Counted from the stretch's first letter, positions 35,348-44,206 are shown. The stretch: 64,000 bases of DNA from an uncultured Alphaproteobacteria bacterium (GCA_910577095.1 CAJTLY010000009.1:10119-74118); one strand, 5' to 3'. The notes: a model not told the origin generated them from the sequence alone. A program made the numbers and translations.

Positions 35348-35995
35348 TCAATCGGAAGAAAACGTATAAGCCTGCGGAATCCGATAAACGTAAATATTGT
35401 TGAATTTGTAAAATCCTTTGACTTCGATGATTTCATCCGCCCGAAAACCCGGGATGTAAAAACTGTTTGAATAGACGACGGTTCCTTTCGAGCCGTCGGT
35501 TTTCAGTTTTTGCCCAAAACGTTCCATCAACGGCTGCATCAAAAAACAGGCGATAATGTCAAAATCTTTAAAGGAACAATCAAACATATCCCGACGGATG
35601 ATTTGGACATTGGTCAGCTTGCGGGTTCGAAAAGCGGCAACCGCGGCGGTGAAACGGTTCCATTCGATACCGACAAAGCGATGCTGCGGATGCTTGCGTG
35701 CCAGTTCAATCAGCAAAGTTCCGGTGCCGCATCCGGGATCCAAAACGTTAAACGGCCGTTCCGATTTTTGCAGTTGAGCGTCAATTCGCCCAATCATTAT
35801 TTTCTTTTGCTTGCCGAAACTGGGAACCAAAGGCGGACATTTGCGGAACTCTTGGTTGACAAACAGGCGTATAATGTCAACCCATATCCATATTAATGCC
35901 GCCATCAGCAAAACATAGATAAATACGGCAAACCATATCATTATTCTTCTCCGCAATTGGGCATTTTGACGATAGAGAACCGAATCTGTTCTCAC
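35348..35995 (-). CDS. Membrane-anchored SAM methyltransferase, FAM173-like
   Basis: The 215-residue protein has one N-terminal membrane segment (about 18-42), then CPPLVPSFGKQKKIMIGRI just before SAM motif I NVLDPGCGTGTLLIELA (about 86-102), acidic motif FVGIEWN, and motif IV IIACFLMQPLMERFGQKL. An anchor followed by a PxVP element and a class I fold recalls the FAM173/ATPSCKMT family of lysine methyltransferases of mitochondria and alphaproteobacteria. The likeness is by remembered pattern; substrate unknown. Convergent with mnmE (8-bp gap), divergent from mnmG. Confidence 0.7.
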   Translation of the reverse strand: MRTDSVLYRQNAQLRRRIMIWFAVFIYVLLMAALIWIWVDIIRLFVNQEFRKCPPLVPSFGKQKKIMIGRIDAQLQKSERPFNVLDPGCGTGTLLIELARKHPQHRFVGIEWNRFTAAVAAFRTRKLTNVQIIRRDMFDCSFKDFDIIACFLMQPLMERFGQKLKTDGSKGTVVYSNSFYIPGFRADEIIEVKGFYKFNNIYVYRIPQAYTFSSD

Positions 35996-36130
35996 ACTCT
36001 TAACCTTATTCTAAAACTTTTATGCTAAGGTTTGGTTAATCGTATGCGGATAATGCGTTTTTGTAATAAAAAAGCTTGATAAAGCATCAAAAAAACGTTA
36101 AACAGCAAACAGATAAGAACAGAGGCTGAA

Positions 36131-37984
36131 ATGCATATCAAAAATCACTATAACGTTATTGTCGTCGGCGGAGGCCATGCCGGTTGCGAAGCTTGTGCCG
36201 CTGCCGCGCGAACCGGTGCCGAAACCTTGCTGATTACCCACAAGATTGCCACCATCGGCGAGATGTCGTGCAATCCTGCCGTCGGCGGACTGGGTAAAGG
36301 TCATTTGGTGCGCGAAATTGATGCGCTGGACGGATTGATGGGCCGGGTTATCGATCGCGCCGGAATTCAGTTTCGGATGCTTAATATGTCCAAAGGTCCG
36401 GCGGTACGTGGACCGCGCGCTCAGGCGGATCGTGAGCTTTACCGCAAATATATGCTGCAGGCGTTGCAGGAACAGGATAATCTTGAAATTGTCGAAGCGG
36501 CGGTTGAAGGATTGCTTTTTGCCAACGAACGGGCGGCCGGCGTCGTTCTGGCCGACGGAACAAATATTACGGCGGATGCGGTCGTCCTCACCACCGGCAC
36601 TTTTTTGAACGGCATCATGTTCACCGGTCATCAAACTTCGATCGGCGGCCGGGTGGACGATGTTTCTTGTGCCGGAATTACGCCCTGTTTAAATGCGCGG
36701 CAATTGCGCTTGGGGCGTTTGAAGACCGGTACGCCGGCCCGCTTGGACGGCAGAACGATTAATTGGCAGATTTTGGATCGGCAGCATGGAGACGAAGTGC
36801 CGCATCCGTTTTCTTATCTGACAGAGAGAATAAGCAATCCCCAGATTGATTGTTTTGTTACCCATACCAACTTGAATACGCATCGGATAATTCGCGATAA
36901 TTTTTCAAAATGCGCGTTATTTTCCGGATTGATAAAAGGCGTTGGGCCGCGATATTGTCCCAGTATTGAAGATAAGCTGGTCAAATTTGCCGATCGCGAA
37001 AGTCACCAGATTTTTCTCGAACCCGAAGGTTTGTCGACCGATGTTGTATATCCCAACGGTATTTCGACTTCTTTGCCGGCGGATGTTCAGGAAGCTTTTA
37101 TTCATACCATTAAAGGCCTGGAGGATGTGAAAATTCTCCGTTATGCTTATGCGATTGAGTATGATTATGTCGATCCTCAGGAATTGGATTGTTGTCTGCA
37201 ACTGAAGAAAGTTCCCGGTTTGTTTCTGGCGGGTCAAATTAACGGGACCACCGGCTATGAAGAAGCGGCGGCGCAAGGTTTGTTGGCGGGTGTCAATGCG
37301 GCATTGTGTGCCGAAGGCCGCGGACGCGAGTTTATCATTGACCGTTCCGAAGCTTACATCGGCGTGATGGTTGACGACCTGATTACCAAAGGAGTGGATG
37401 AACCGTATCGCATGTTTACTTCACGTTCGGAATATCGTCTCCATCTGCGGGCCGACAACGCCGATCTTCGTCTGACCGCAGCCGGTCGGGAAGTCGGTTG
37501 TGTCGGCAAATTGCGTTGGCATTGTTTTGAACAAAAACGCAAGCAAATTGCCGTTTTGCGAGATTTGGCCGATCAGTTGCAAATTAAACCGTCCGAACTT
37601 GACCGCCACGGTATTAAAAACAAAAAGGACGGAACCCGGCGTACGGCGTTCAATCTGATGTCTTATGACGATGTTTCACGTGAAACAATATTAAAAATAT
37701 GGCCGCAACTGTCAGAATACTCGGCGGACGTTTATGAAGAAGTGGAAATAGAGGCGAAATATGCCGGTTATATCAAACGTCAACTGGCCGATATCGAGGT
37801 TTTCAAAAAAGATGAAAAGTTGAAAATCCGCGACGATATCGACTATTCTAAAATCGGCGGTTTATCTAACGAAATGGTCATTAAGCTGAGCCGCATCCGT
37901 CCGGCAACGATCGGGGCCGCTTCACGTATTTCCGGCGTAACTCCGGCGGCGGTAATGGCGATTTTGGGCTATCTTAAGAAATAG
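36131..37984 (+). CDS. mnmG: tRNA uridine modification enzyme MnmG (GidA)
   Basis: FAD-dependent partner of MnmE. The 617-residue protein has the FAD motif VVGGGHAGCEAC (about 11-22), the PAxGGLGKGH region (SCNPAVGGLGKGHLVREIDALDG), the GTPARLDGRTI signature, GTTGYEEAAAQGLLAGVNA, and the C-terminal MnmE-binding helices. Full length. Near residue 515 the codons for DVSRET contain a perfect parS site. The next gene starts 10 bp downstream. Confidence 0.98.
   Translation: MHIKNHYNVIVVGGGHAGCEACAAAARTGAETLLITHKIATIGEMSCNPAVGGLGKGHLVREIDALDGLMGRVIDRAGIQFRMLNMSKGPAVRGPRAQADRELYRKYMLQALQEQDNLEIVEAAVEGLLFANERAAGVVLADGTNITADAVVLTTGTFLNGIMFTGHQTSIGGRVDDVSCAGITPCLNARQLRLGRLKTGTPARLDGRTINWQILDRQHGDEVPHPFSYLTERISNPQIDCFVTHTNLNTHRIIRDNFSKCALFSGLIKGVGPRYCPSIEDKLVKFADRESHQIFLEPEGLSTDVVYPNGISTSLPADVQEAFIHTIKGLEDVKILRYAYAIEYDYVDPQELDCCLQLKKVPGLFLAGQINGTTGYEEAAAQGLLAGVNAALCAEGRGREFIIDRSEAYIGVMVDDLITKGVDEPYRMFTSRSEYRLHLRADNADLRLTAAGREVGCVGKLRWHCFEQKRKQIAVLRDLADQLQIKPSELDRHGIKNKKDGTRRTAFNLMSYDDVSRETILKIWPQLSEYSADVYEEVEIEAKYAGYIKRQLADIEVFKKDEKLKIRDDIDYSKIGGLSNEMVIKLSRIRPATIGAASRISGVTPAAVMAILGYLKK
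37672..37687. promoter_or_regulatory. parS: parS centromere site inside mnmG
   Basis: A perfect 16-bp palindrome TGTTTCACGTGAAACA, the canonical chromosomal ParB loading site. It lies in the coding sequence of mnmG, 7 kb from the candidate origin and 3.4 kb from parA. Confidence 0.95.
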
Positions 37985-37994
37985 GAGTTTTGAA

Positions 37995-38615
37995 TTGACT
38001 GTATTTCCTGACCGCGATCGAGCCGAAGCTTTGTGGGAAGAAGGGATCCGCTATCGTCTTTCGCGTCCCTATCCTTTTGATCTGGAATGCGAATATCGTT
38101 TTCATACCCGCGGCGTTGCCGAAGCGGCCGAAAAAATTGCCGCTTGCGTTCCCGGTCTTGTTCCGGAAAGAGCATTTGTTTTCGGCCTGTTGCACGATTA
38201 CGGCAAAAGAATCAGCCAAAGCCGCGAAAACAAATTTCACGGGCAGGAAGGTTACGAGCAGATGATGAAACTCGGTTATCCGGAAATTGCGCAAATCTGC
38301 CTCACTCATACTTTTCCCGACAAGGATTTTAATCCGGAACAATATTCTTTTCCGCCGGAATGGTTTGACTGGATCCGTTGCCGCTTGGCGCCGATGGTCT
38401 ATGATGATTATGATTTGCTGATCGCTTTTTGTGACAAGCTGTTCGAAGCCTGCGCAATGGTCTCAATTGAAGAAAGGATTGCGGCGATTGTCCGGCGCTA
38501 CGGTCTCAGTATTTGTCAGCGCGACCTTTTATATCATCAAAGTATGAAACTGAAACATTACTTTGATGCTAAAACCGGTCGGGACGTTTATGAAATTTTA
38601 GGTTTGGAGAAATAA
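37995..38615 (+). CDS. HD-domain metal-dependent hydrolase
   Basis: The 206-residue protein has a His at FHTRGVAEAAEKIAA (about 36) and the paired HD of FGLLHDYGKR (about 67-76), then further His residues at HGQEG and LTHTF, giving an HD-type phosphohydrolase site like that of YqeK or nucleotidase relatives. Substrate unknown. The start is TTG with AGGAG 9 bp upstream, 10 bp after mnmG; the following PHP gene starts 2 bp after its stop. It is therefore part of an mnmG-HD-PHP-PHP operon. Confidence 0.82.
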   Translation: MTVFPDRDRAEALWEEGIRYRLSRPYPFDLECEYRFHTRGVAEAAEKIAACVPGLVPERAFVFGLLHDYGKRISQSRENKFHGQEGYEQMMKLGYPEIAQICLTHTFPDKDFNPEQYSFPPEWFDWIRCRLAPMVYDDYDLLIAFCDKLFEACAMVSIEERIAAIVRRYGLSICQRDLLYHQSMKLKHYFDAKTGRDVYEILGLEK

Positions 38616-38617
38616 AA

Positions 38618-39436
38618 ATGCAAAAATTCAGTTATCACACCCACACCAATGCCCTCGGTATTTTTGACGGCCGTTGTACAGCCGAACAAATGATTGAACA
38701 GGCGCAAAAAATAGGTTATCGGGAAATCGGTATTTCCAACCATTTGGTTTATCATCCCAACATGACGGTCGGAAATCCGATGTTTTTTAACGATTATAAT
38801 CTTCTCGAAGACGCAATGATGCGGATTGCCGACGAGATTCGTCAAGCGGCTTCAACCGCTGCAATAAAAGTCTTTCTCGGATTTGAAGTTGACTTTTTTC
38901 CCTCTGCGGAATGGCGCCGTTGTTTTGAGAAATTGCGCAAGAAAATCAATGCCGATTATTATATAGGATCTTTCCATTATCTGCGCAATCGGGACGAAAG
39001 CCGGATCGAAAATATGTATTTGTACAATCCGCTTCAACCCTCATATACAGAAGACGAAATTAAAGAAGCAATCAGTCTCTACTGGCAGAATGCCGCTTTG
39101 GCTGCCGAAAGCGGATATTTCGATTTTATTGCTCATCCCGATGTTTACAAGATTTTTCCGCATTTTGCCGCTTATGGCGAGGAAGAGGACAAATGGCATT
39201 TTATTGAAACCATGGGACGGTTAAAACATCCTTATGAGCTGAATACCAGCGGCTGGCGCAAATGCGGCGAACAGCATCCTTATCGTTGGATGATGGAAGA
39301 ATTAAACCGTTTGGAAGTTCCGGTTGTCATCAGTGACGATGCTCATGACGTTTCTCAGTTGGCTAATTATTTTGAGCAAGCGGAGCAATTGTTACAGTCG
39401 CTTGATTATAAAAAACGCTGGAAGTTGGAAAAATAA
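38618..39436 (+). CDS. PHP-domain phosphoesterase, copy 1
   Basis: The 272-residue protein begins MQKFSYHTHTNALGIFDGR and carries PHP metal-site motifs HTH (7-9), IGISNHLVYH (about 39-48), EVDFF (about 89), GSFHYL, FIAHPD (about 167) and SDDAHD at the C-terminus (about 240). It resembles histidinol-phosphatase-type (HisK/HisJ) PHP enzymes that dephosphorylate small molecules. It abuts a paralogue (39437) with the same first nine residues. With no his genes nearby, histidine synthesis is not implied. Confidence 0.85.
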   Translation: MQKFSYHTHTNALGIFDGRCTAEQMIEQAQKIGYREIGISNHLVYHPNMTVGNPMFFNDYNLLEDAMMRIADEIRQAASTAAIKVFLGFEVDFFPSAEWRRCFEKLRKKINADYYIGSFHYLRNRDESRIENMYLYNPLQPSYTEDEIKEAISLYWQNAALAAESGYFDFIAHPDVYKIFPHFAAYGEEEDKWHFIETMGRLKHPYELNTSGWRKCGEQHPYRWMMEELNRLEVPVVISDDAHDVSQLANYFEQAEQLLQSLDYKKRWKLEK

Positions 39437-40264
39437 ATGCAAAAATTCAGTTATCACACCCATACCGATTTTTCCGACGGTCACAATACGCCGGAAGAAA
39501 TGCTGCAACAGGCGGCTGATCTCGGTTGGGAAGAAATCGGAATCAGCGATCATCTGATCGTGCATAAAAATATTCGTCAGAGTTTTTCTTGGCCGCGGTG
39601 GGAAAGGACTGACAAGATCGAAATTTTTCATGCCGATTTCAGCGAGGCGACGGACGGTTTTTGCCGTCATGCCGATCATTTGCGTAAACTTGCCCGTCGT
39701 TACAACTTGAAAGTGCGCGTCGGTGCCGAAGTCGATTTTTTTGATTATGACGGCTGGGCGGAAGAGTTTGCCGCTTTTCGCCACCGGGTTGGCTTGGATT
39801 ATTGTATTTCCGGCAATCATTTTCTGCCGTTAAACAACGGCAAACAGATTTTGGACGCCAAAGACAGCGCAATGCTGGATCAAAATGCTCTTCAAGCGGC
39901 CTTACGGCTGCATTTTGCCACTGTTACGGCAGCGGCATGTTCGGGAATGTTTGCTTTTATCGCTCATTTGGATTATTTGCGCAAAATTCCGCAATGGGCA
40001 GAACAGACATTTGCGGCAGAAAAAACGGCCGTGACGGCGGCTCTTGCAAAATCGGCGGTTGGGACCGAACTGAGCAGCAAAGGAATTCGTAAACAAGGTT
40101 ATTTTTACCCCGAGGAAAACTGGTTGAAACAAATCATTGAAGCCGATATTCCGTTGGTTATCAGTGACGATGCACATCGCATTGAGGAGCTTGGTTTCGA
40201 ATTTGACAAAGCCGAAGCTTTGTTACAGCAGTTGGGGTGTCATAAACGCTGGCGTTTTAAATAG
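39437..40264 (+). CDS. PHP-domain phosphoesterase, copy 2
   Basis: The 275-residue protein begins MQKFSYHTHTDFSDGHNTPEEM, closer to the family norm (HTHxxFSDG) than copy 1. It keeps IGISDHLIVH, GAEVDFFDYDG, SGNHFLP, FIAHLDYL and SDDAHR. It starts on the base after the copy 1 stop, a tandem duplication that has diverged. Histidinol-phosphatase-like; true substrate unknown. A 230-bp AT-rich gap without visible genes follows before rsmG. Confidence 0.87.
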   Translation: MQKFSYHTHTDFSDGHNTPEEMLQQAADLGWEEIGISDHLIVHKNIRQSFSWPRWERTDKIEIFHADFSEATDGFCRHADHLRKLARRYNLKVRVGAEVDFFDYDGWAEEFAAFRHRVGLDYCISGNHFLPLNNGKQILDAKDSAMLDQNALQAALRLHFATVTAAACSGMFAFIAHLDYLRKIPQWAEQTFAAEKTAVTAALAKSAVGTELSSKGIRKQGYFYPEENWLKQIIEADIPLVISDDAHRIEELGFEFDKAEALLQQLGCHKRWRFK

Positions 40265-40493
40265 GACATTGTCAAAAAACGTCGGTCTGTTTGAATAATG
40301 CTTTTTATCAATTTGCATCGGCGAATCACAAATCGTTAAAAACAAAACTTTATATTTTCATTACTTCGCGCATTGATTCTTTTTGTTGTTTTATTTGATT
40401 GAAAACACTGTTCTTTTTGATAGTTTTTTTTAAATGTTCATAAGTAATATTTTTATATTCTAAAATTTTCAATTCGTATATATAAATACAGCT

Positions 40494-41114
40494 ATGGAAA
40501 ATTTTATCAAAACATATGATGTTTCACGTGAAACATATGACCGTCTGAAATGTTGCCAAGAAGCGCTAAACGAATGGCAACAGAAGTTCAATCTGGTCAG
40601 CAACGGTTCGCTTGCCGACAGCTGGAACCGTCATTTTATCGACTCTGCACAACTGTTTCCGCTGATTCCGGAAACTGCGCGTTCTTTGGCCGATCTGGGA
40701 AGCGGCGCCGGTTTTCCGGGAATGGTGTTGGCGATAATGGCCGCTGAAAAAACACCGTATTTAAAAGTGACGCTGATTGAAAGCATTTATAAAAAAACAG
40801 TGTATTTAAATCATCTGGCGCAAATTACCGACTGTAAGGTTGAAGTTGTCAACCGTCGGGTTGAGGAAATTAAAAACCGTCGCTTTGACGTGATTACGGC
40901 TCGCGCCGTGACCGCACTTTCCGATTTGCTCGGATATGCTTTTCCGTTGTTGAATAAAAACGGCCTTTGTCTTTTTCCTAAGGGGAAAAGTTGGTCCGAA
41001 GAAGTCGGTCTGGCCCGGCGTAAATGGAATTTTGAATACGATGCCGTTCCGAGCCGGACCAATCCTGAAAGCGTTATTTTAGTTATCCGCCATCTTGCTG
41101 CAAAAGGGAGATAA
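40494..41114 (+). CDS. rsmG: 16S rRNA (guanine-527-N7)-methyltransferase RsmG
   Basis: RsmG (GidB) methylates G527 in the 530 loop of 16S rRNA. The 206-residue protein has WQQKFNLVSNGSLADSWNRHFIDSAQLF and the SAM motif ADLGSGAGFPGMVLAI (about 66-81). The N-terminal codons for DVSRET hold a perfect parS. No clear ribosome site precedes the ATG. parA starts 3 bp after the stop; rsmG-parA-parB is a classic order. Confidence 0.95.
   Translation: MENFIKTYDVSRETYDRLKCCQEALNEWQQKFNLVSNGSLADSWNRHFIDSAQLFPLIPETARSLADLGSGAGFPGMVLAIMAAEKTPYLKVTLIESIYKKTVYLNHLAQITDCKVEVVNRRVEEIKNRRFDVITARAVTALSDLLGYAFPLLNKNGLCLFPKGKSWSEEVGLARRKWNFEYDAVPSRTNPESVILVIRHLAAKGR
40520..40535. promoter_or_regulatory. parS: parS centromere site inside rsmG
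   Basis: The same perfect 16-bp palindrome TGTTTCACGTGAAACA as in mnmG, here 27 bases into rsmG and 0.6 kb before parA. In both genes it is read as Val-Ser-Arg-Glu in the same frame. Confidence 0.95.
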
Positions 41115-41117
41115 ATT

Positions 41118-41897
41118 ATGCCTCGCATCATTGCTGTCGCCAACCGAAAAGGCGGCGTCGGAAAAACCACCACCACCGTCAATGTCGCTACTGCGATGGC
41201 CGCTGCCGGCAAAAAAGTTTTGGTTATTGATCTCGATCCCCAGTCCAACGCTTCGACCTCGCTCGGCATTGACAAACACGGGGGCATGATTTCTTCTTAT
41301 GAAGTGATTATCGGCGAGCGTCCCTTAAACGAAGCGGTTATTTGGACTGAAATTCCCAATTTTTCGCTGGTTCCCGCCTCGCCTGATTTGGCGGGTGCCG
41401 AAGTGGAATTGATTGACAAGCCGCGTCGCGAATTTGCGCTCAAAGATGCTCTCGGAACCTCGGCCGTCAATTACGATTATGTGCTGATTGACTGTCCGCC
41501 TTCTCTGAGTCTGGTAACGATCAATGCGTTGGTGGCGGCCGACGCCGTTATCGTACCTCTGCAATGCGAATACCTGGCCTTGGAAGGCATCACAGATCTG
41601 ATTGCCAACATCAATCAAATCAAACGCCGTTTTAATCCGCGGCTGGAACTTCAGGGAGTCGTACTGACAATGTATGACGGCCGCAATAATCTTACCCAAA
41701 TGGTGGAAGAAGACGTTCGCAGTTTCTTCGGCAAAAAAGTTTATCAAACCGTTATTCCGCGGAACGTCCGCGTTTCCGAAGCGCCCTCCCACGGCAAACC
41801 CGTTTTGCTTTATGATTTTAAATGCCCGGGCTCACAGGCTTATATCAGTCTTGCCGGTGAAGTTTTGAAAAGAGAAAAGGAATTGATAGCATGTTAG
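41118..41897 (+). CDS. parA: Chromosome partitioning ATPase ParA
   Basis: Deviant Walker-type ATPase that moves ParB-parS complexes and so segregates origins. The 259-residue protein has the deviant Walker A KGGVGKTTTTVN (about 11-22), IDLDPQSNAS, IDCPPSL and RNVRVSEAPSHGKPVL. Length fits chromosomal (Soj-type) ParA without an N-terminal DNA-binding domain. Overlaps parB by 7 bp. Confidence 0.97.
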   Translation: MPRIIAVANRKGGVGKTTTTVNVATAMAAAGKKVLVIDLDPQSNASTSLGIDKHGGMISSYEVIIGERPLNEAVIWTEIPNFSLVPASPDLAGAEVELIDKPRREFALKDALGTSAVNYDYVLIDCPPSLSLVTINALVAADAVIVPLQCEYLALEGITDLIANINQIKRRFNPRLELQGVVLTMYDGRNNLTQMVEEDVRSFFGKKVYQTVIPRNVRVSEAPSHGKPVLLYDFKCPGSQAYISLAGEVLKREKELIAC

Positions 41898-42814
41898 ACG
41901 ACGGTCACAAAAGAAAAAGTCTCGGCCGCGGTTTGGGCGCCCTGCTCGGCGACGACCTCGGGTTTTTGGATTCCGAAACCCCGGCTCCGAAAGCCGGTGA
42001 AAAAAAGATTGCGATTGCCGATCTCACGCCCAGCCCTTACCAGCCGCGGCTTGATTTTAATCCCGAAGCTCTGGAGGCGCTGGCACAGTCGGTAGCGGAA
42101 AAAGGAATTTTACAACCGCTGCTGGTTCGCGAACTCGGAAGCGGCAAGTATGAGATCATCGCCGGCGAACGCCGTTTCAGAGCCGCTAAAATGGCAGGCT
42201 TGACGGAAGTTCCCGCAGTGGTGAAAAATATGAACGATCAGGAAGTTCTCGAAGTTGCCCTGATTGAGAATCTTCTCCGCGAAAATCTTTCGGCAATTGA
42301 AGAAGCCGAAGGACTGCAGCGGCTGATTGATGAATTTTCGCATACGCAGGAAGCGCTTTCAAAGGTTATCGGCAAGTCGCGCAGTTATATCGCCAACACG
42401 CTTCGCCTTTTGTCATTGCCGGCAAAGGTTCAGCAAATGGTGCGCGACGGTATTCTGACCGCCGGTCAGGTGCGTCCGCTGATCGGTATCGACAACGCCG
42501 AAGAGTTGGCCGGGCGGATTGCCGAACGCGGTCTTAATGCCCGTCAGGCCGAAGCTCTGGCGGCAAAAGCCAAACAACCGGCAGTGTCACGCAAACAGAC
42601 GGCTGCGGACGGCGATCTGACCGAACTTTCGGAAGGAATTGCCCGCCGGCTGGGAGTTAAGGTTAAAATTACGCCGGCCAAAAACGGTGCCGGAAAGATT
42701 GTGCTGCAATATGCTAATTTAGCCGATTTGGATAAGATTATTGACATTTTGCAGCAAAAGTCTACACTGTCAGACGGCAGACCGGCCAAATTTACAATGA
42801 ATATTGTCGATTGA
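41891..42814 (+). CDS. parB: Chromosome partitioning protein ParB
   Basis: CTP-dependent DNA clamp that loads at parS. The 307-residue protein has the N-terminal ParA-stimulating stretch KSLGRGLGALLGDD, CTPase motifs GERRFRAAKMAG (about 91-102) and ENLLRENLSAIEEAEG, a helix-turn-helix (LSKVIGKSRSYIANTLRLL), and a C-terminal dimer domain. Both parS sites lie upstream of it within 5 kb. Confidence 0.97.
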   Translation: MLDDGHKRKSLGRGLGALLGDDLGFLDSETPAPKAGEKKIAIADLTPSPYQPRLDFNPEALEALAQSVAEKGILQPLLVRELGSGKYEIIAGERRFRAAKMAGLTEVPAVVKNMNDQEVLEVALIENLLRENLSAIEEAEGLQRLIDEFSHTQEALSKVIGKSRSYIANTLRLLSLPAKVQQMVRDGILTAGQVRPLIGIDNAEELAGRIAERGLNARQAEALAAKAKQPAVSRKQTAADGDLTELSEGIARRLGVKVKITPAKNGAGKIVLQYANLADLDKIIDILQQKSTLSDGRPAKFTMNIVD

Positions 42815-42823
42815 GGAAAGAAA

Positions 42824-43054
42824 ATGACTATACTTGATAAAATGCTCGAAAACTGTAAAAATAACGGTTTTCAACCTACTGAAAATATTGAAAAAATTGC
42901 TCGTGCCAAAAATATGATGTTCGGCGAGCAGTCTTGGCAGCGCTGTCCGTGCGACGGTCGCAACGAAGAACGTTACTGCATTTCCGAATTGTGCCGCAGC
43001 GATATCGAACGCGACGGCATCTGCCATTGTCGTTGTTACAGCAAAGCAAAATAA
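42824..43054 (+). CDS. Ferredoxin-thioredoxin-reductase-like cysteine-rich protein
   Basis: The 76-residue protein has a helical N-terminal part and a C-terminal cysteine cluster: CPC (41-43), Cys52, Cys57, CHC (67-69) and Cys71. CPC...C...CHC with DIxxxGxCHC recalls the catalytic subunit of ferredoxin:thioredoxin reductase (CPC-x16-CPC-x8-CHC), which passes ferredoxin electrons to thioredoxin through a [4Fe-4S]-disulfide site. The middle CPC is reduced to single cysteines, so it may be a divergent member. It lies 9 bp after parB. A 2[4Fe-4S] ferredoxin and a thioredoxin are in this window. Moderate confidence. Confidence 0.55.
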   Translation: MTILDKMLENCKNNGFQPTENIEKIARAKNMMFGEQSWQRCPCDGRNEERYCISELCRSDIERDGICHCRCYSKAK

Positions 43055-43131
43055 TTTTACCGGAGTAACTATATTTTTACCGTCCTCGGCATATATTTAA
43101 CAAAAACCCAAATTTTCAAGGAAACCGGCCC

Positions 43132-44199
43132 ATGTTTTTCATTAAAAAGTTAATCCTCGGTTTGGCGGCAATCATCTTGATTTATGTCGGCGGCAACGGT
43201 ACCCAAAGCTCCAACCTGTTGTTTCAGGGCGGTGGCTTTGTCGGTATGATTGTCGGATTCGTGGTATTGTATATTTTTGCAAAAATGGTATGGCGGGCCA
43301 TGGGCTGCCTGCCGGTTTTGCTGATTGTCTGTCTGATTGTCGGTTTTATCCTTTATGCGATCGGCGCTTTTAACAACGGTGTCGAAAATGTGGTACCGAA
43401 CGTTCTTAATTTCCTCGGTGCCGGGCGCCATACGGCTGCCGGAAACGTGATACAGGCCAACGCTTCGGCTGAGCCGGCGGTTCCGGAACTGGTTGAATCG
43501 ACGCCCCCTGCCGTACCGTTGCTTAATGAAAATTTTGATGAAGCGAGTACGGTTGTACCCGAAACAGCCGCGGTGCCCGCAACCGCTCAGCCGGCAGCGG
43601 CACCGGCGGCGCGTCAGGAACCGCAACAGGTCGAATCCGAAAGCGGGTTGGGACGTCTGTTAAGCAGTCTGGCCGGAAAATCGGCCGAACCGGCGGCACA
43701 GCCTTCGTTTAATCCCAACAATTATCCGGCAGTTTACGGTGTCACGAAAGTGATTAACGGCGACACCCTGTTAATGGGCGGCCGCTATTTGCGAATCTAC
43801 GGTATTGACGCTCCCGAATCAAACCAAACCTGTTCCGACGGAAAAGGACGTGCCTATCGCTGCGGACAGGAGGCGGCCCGCTGGCTGAAGAGCTGGATTT
43901 CCGGTCATGAATTGGAATGCCATGTGATCAAACAGGACTCCAAAGGCAACATGGTTGCCACCTGCGCACTCGGGCAGTATGATATCGGCGCCGCGTTGGT
44001 CAACGCCGGTTGGGCGGTTGCCGACCCCAAGCAGAGCAACATCTATTTTCCTTACGAACAACAGGCGCGGGAAAACGGTCGCGGCTTGTGGCAGGGACAA
44101 TTCTACAAACCCTGGGACTGGCGCGAAATTCAATCCAAAAAGCCCAAAATCAAAGTGATCAAGCCTAAAGGGCCGAAAAAAAGTCTGCTCGATTTATAG
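43132..44199 (+). CDS. Membrane-anchored staphylococcal-nuclease-fold protein
   Basis: The 355-residue protein has three N-terminal hydrophobic segments (about 5-20, 38-55, 61-80), a long Ala/Pro/Glu-rich linker (about 100-200), and a C-terminal SNase domain (about 203-325; VTKVINGDTLLMGGRYLRIYGIDAPE, NGRGLWQGQF). Active-site Arg/Glu/Arg residues of the fold appear partly kept (RIYGIDAPE). It probably cleaves nucleic acid on the outer side of the membrane, but topology is unsure. A Lys-rich tail ends the protein. tsaE follows by 7 bp. Confidence 0.85.
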   Translation: MFFIKKLILGLAAIILIYVGGNGTQSSNLLFQGGGFVGMIVGFVVLYIFAKMVWRAMGCLPVLLIVCLIVGFILYAIGAFNNGVENVVPNVLNFLGAGRHTAAGNVIQANASAEPAVPELVESTPPAVPLLNENFDEASTVVPETAAVPATAQPAAAPAARQEPQQVESESGLGRLLSSLAGKSAEPAAQPSFNPNNYPAVYGVTKVINGDTLLMGGRYLRIYGIDAPESNQTCSDGKGRAYRCGQEAARWLKSWISGHELECHVIKQDSKGNMVATCALGQYDIGAALVNAGWAVADPKQSNIYFPYEQQARENGRGLWQGQFYKPWDWREIQSKKPKIKVIKPKGPKKSLLDL

Positions 44200-44206
44200 G
44201 TGAAGC

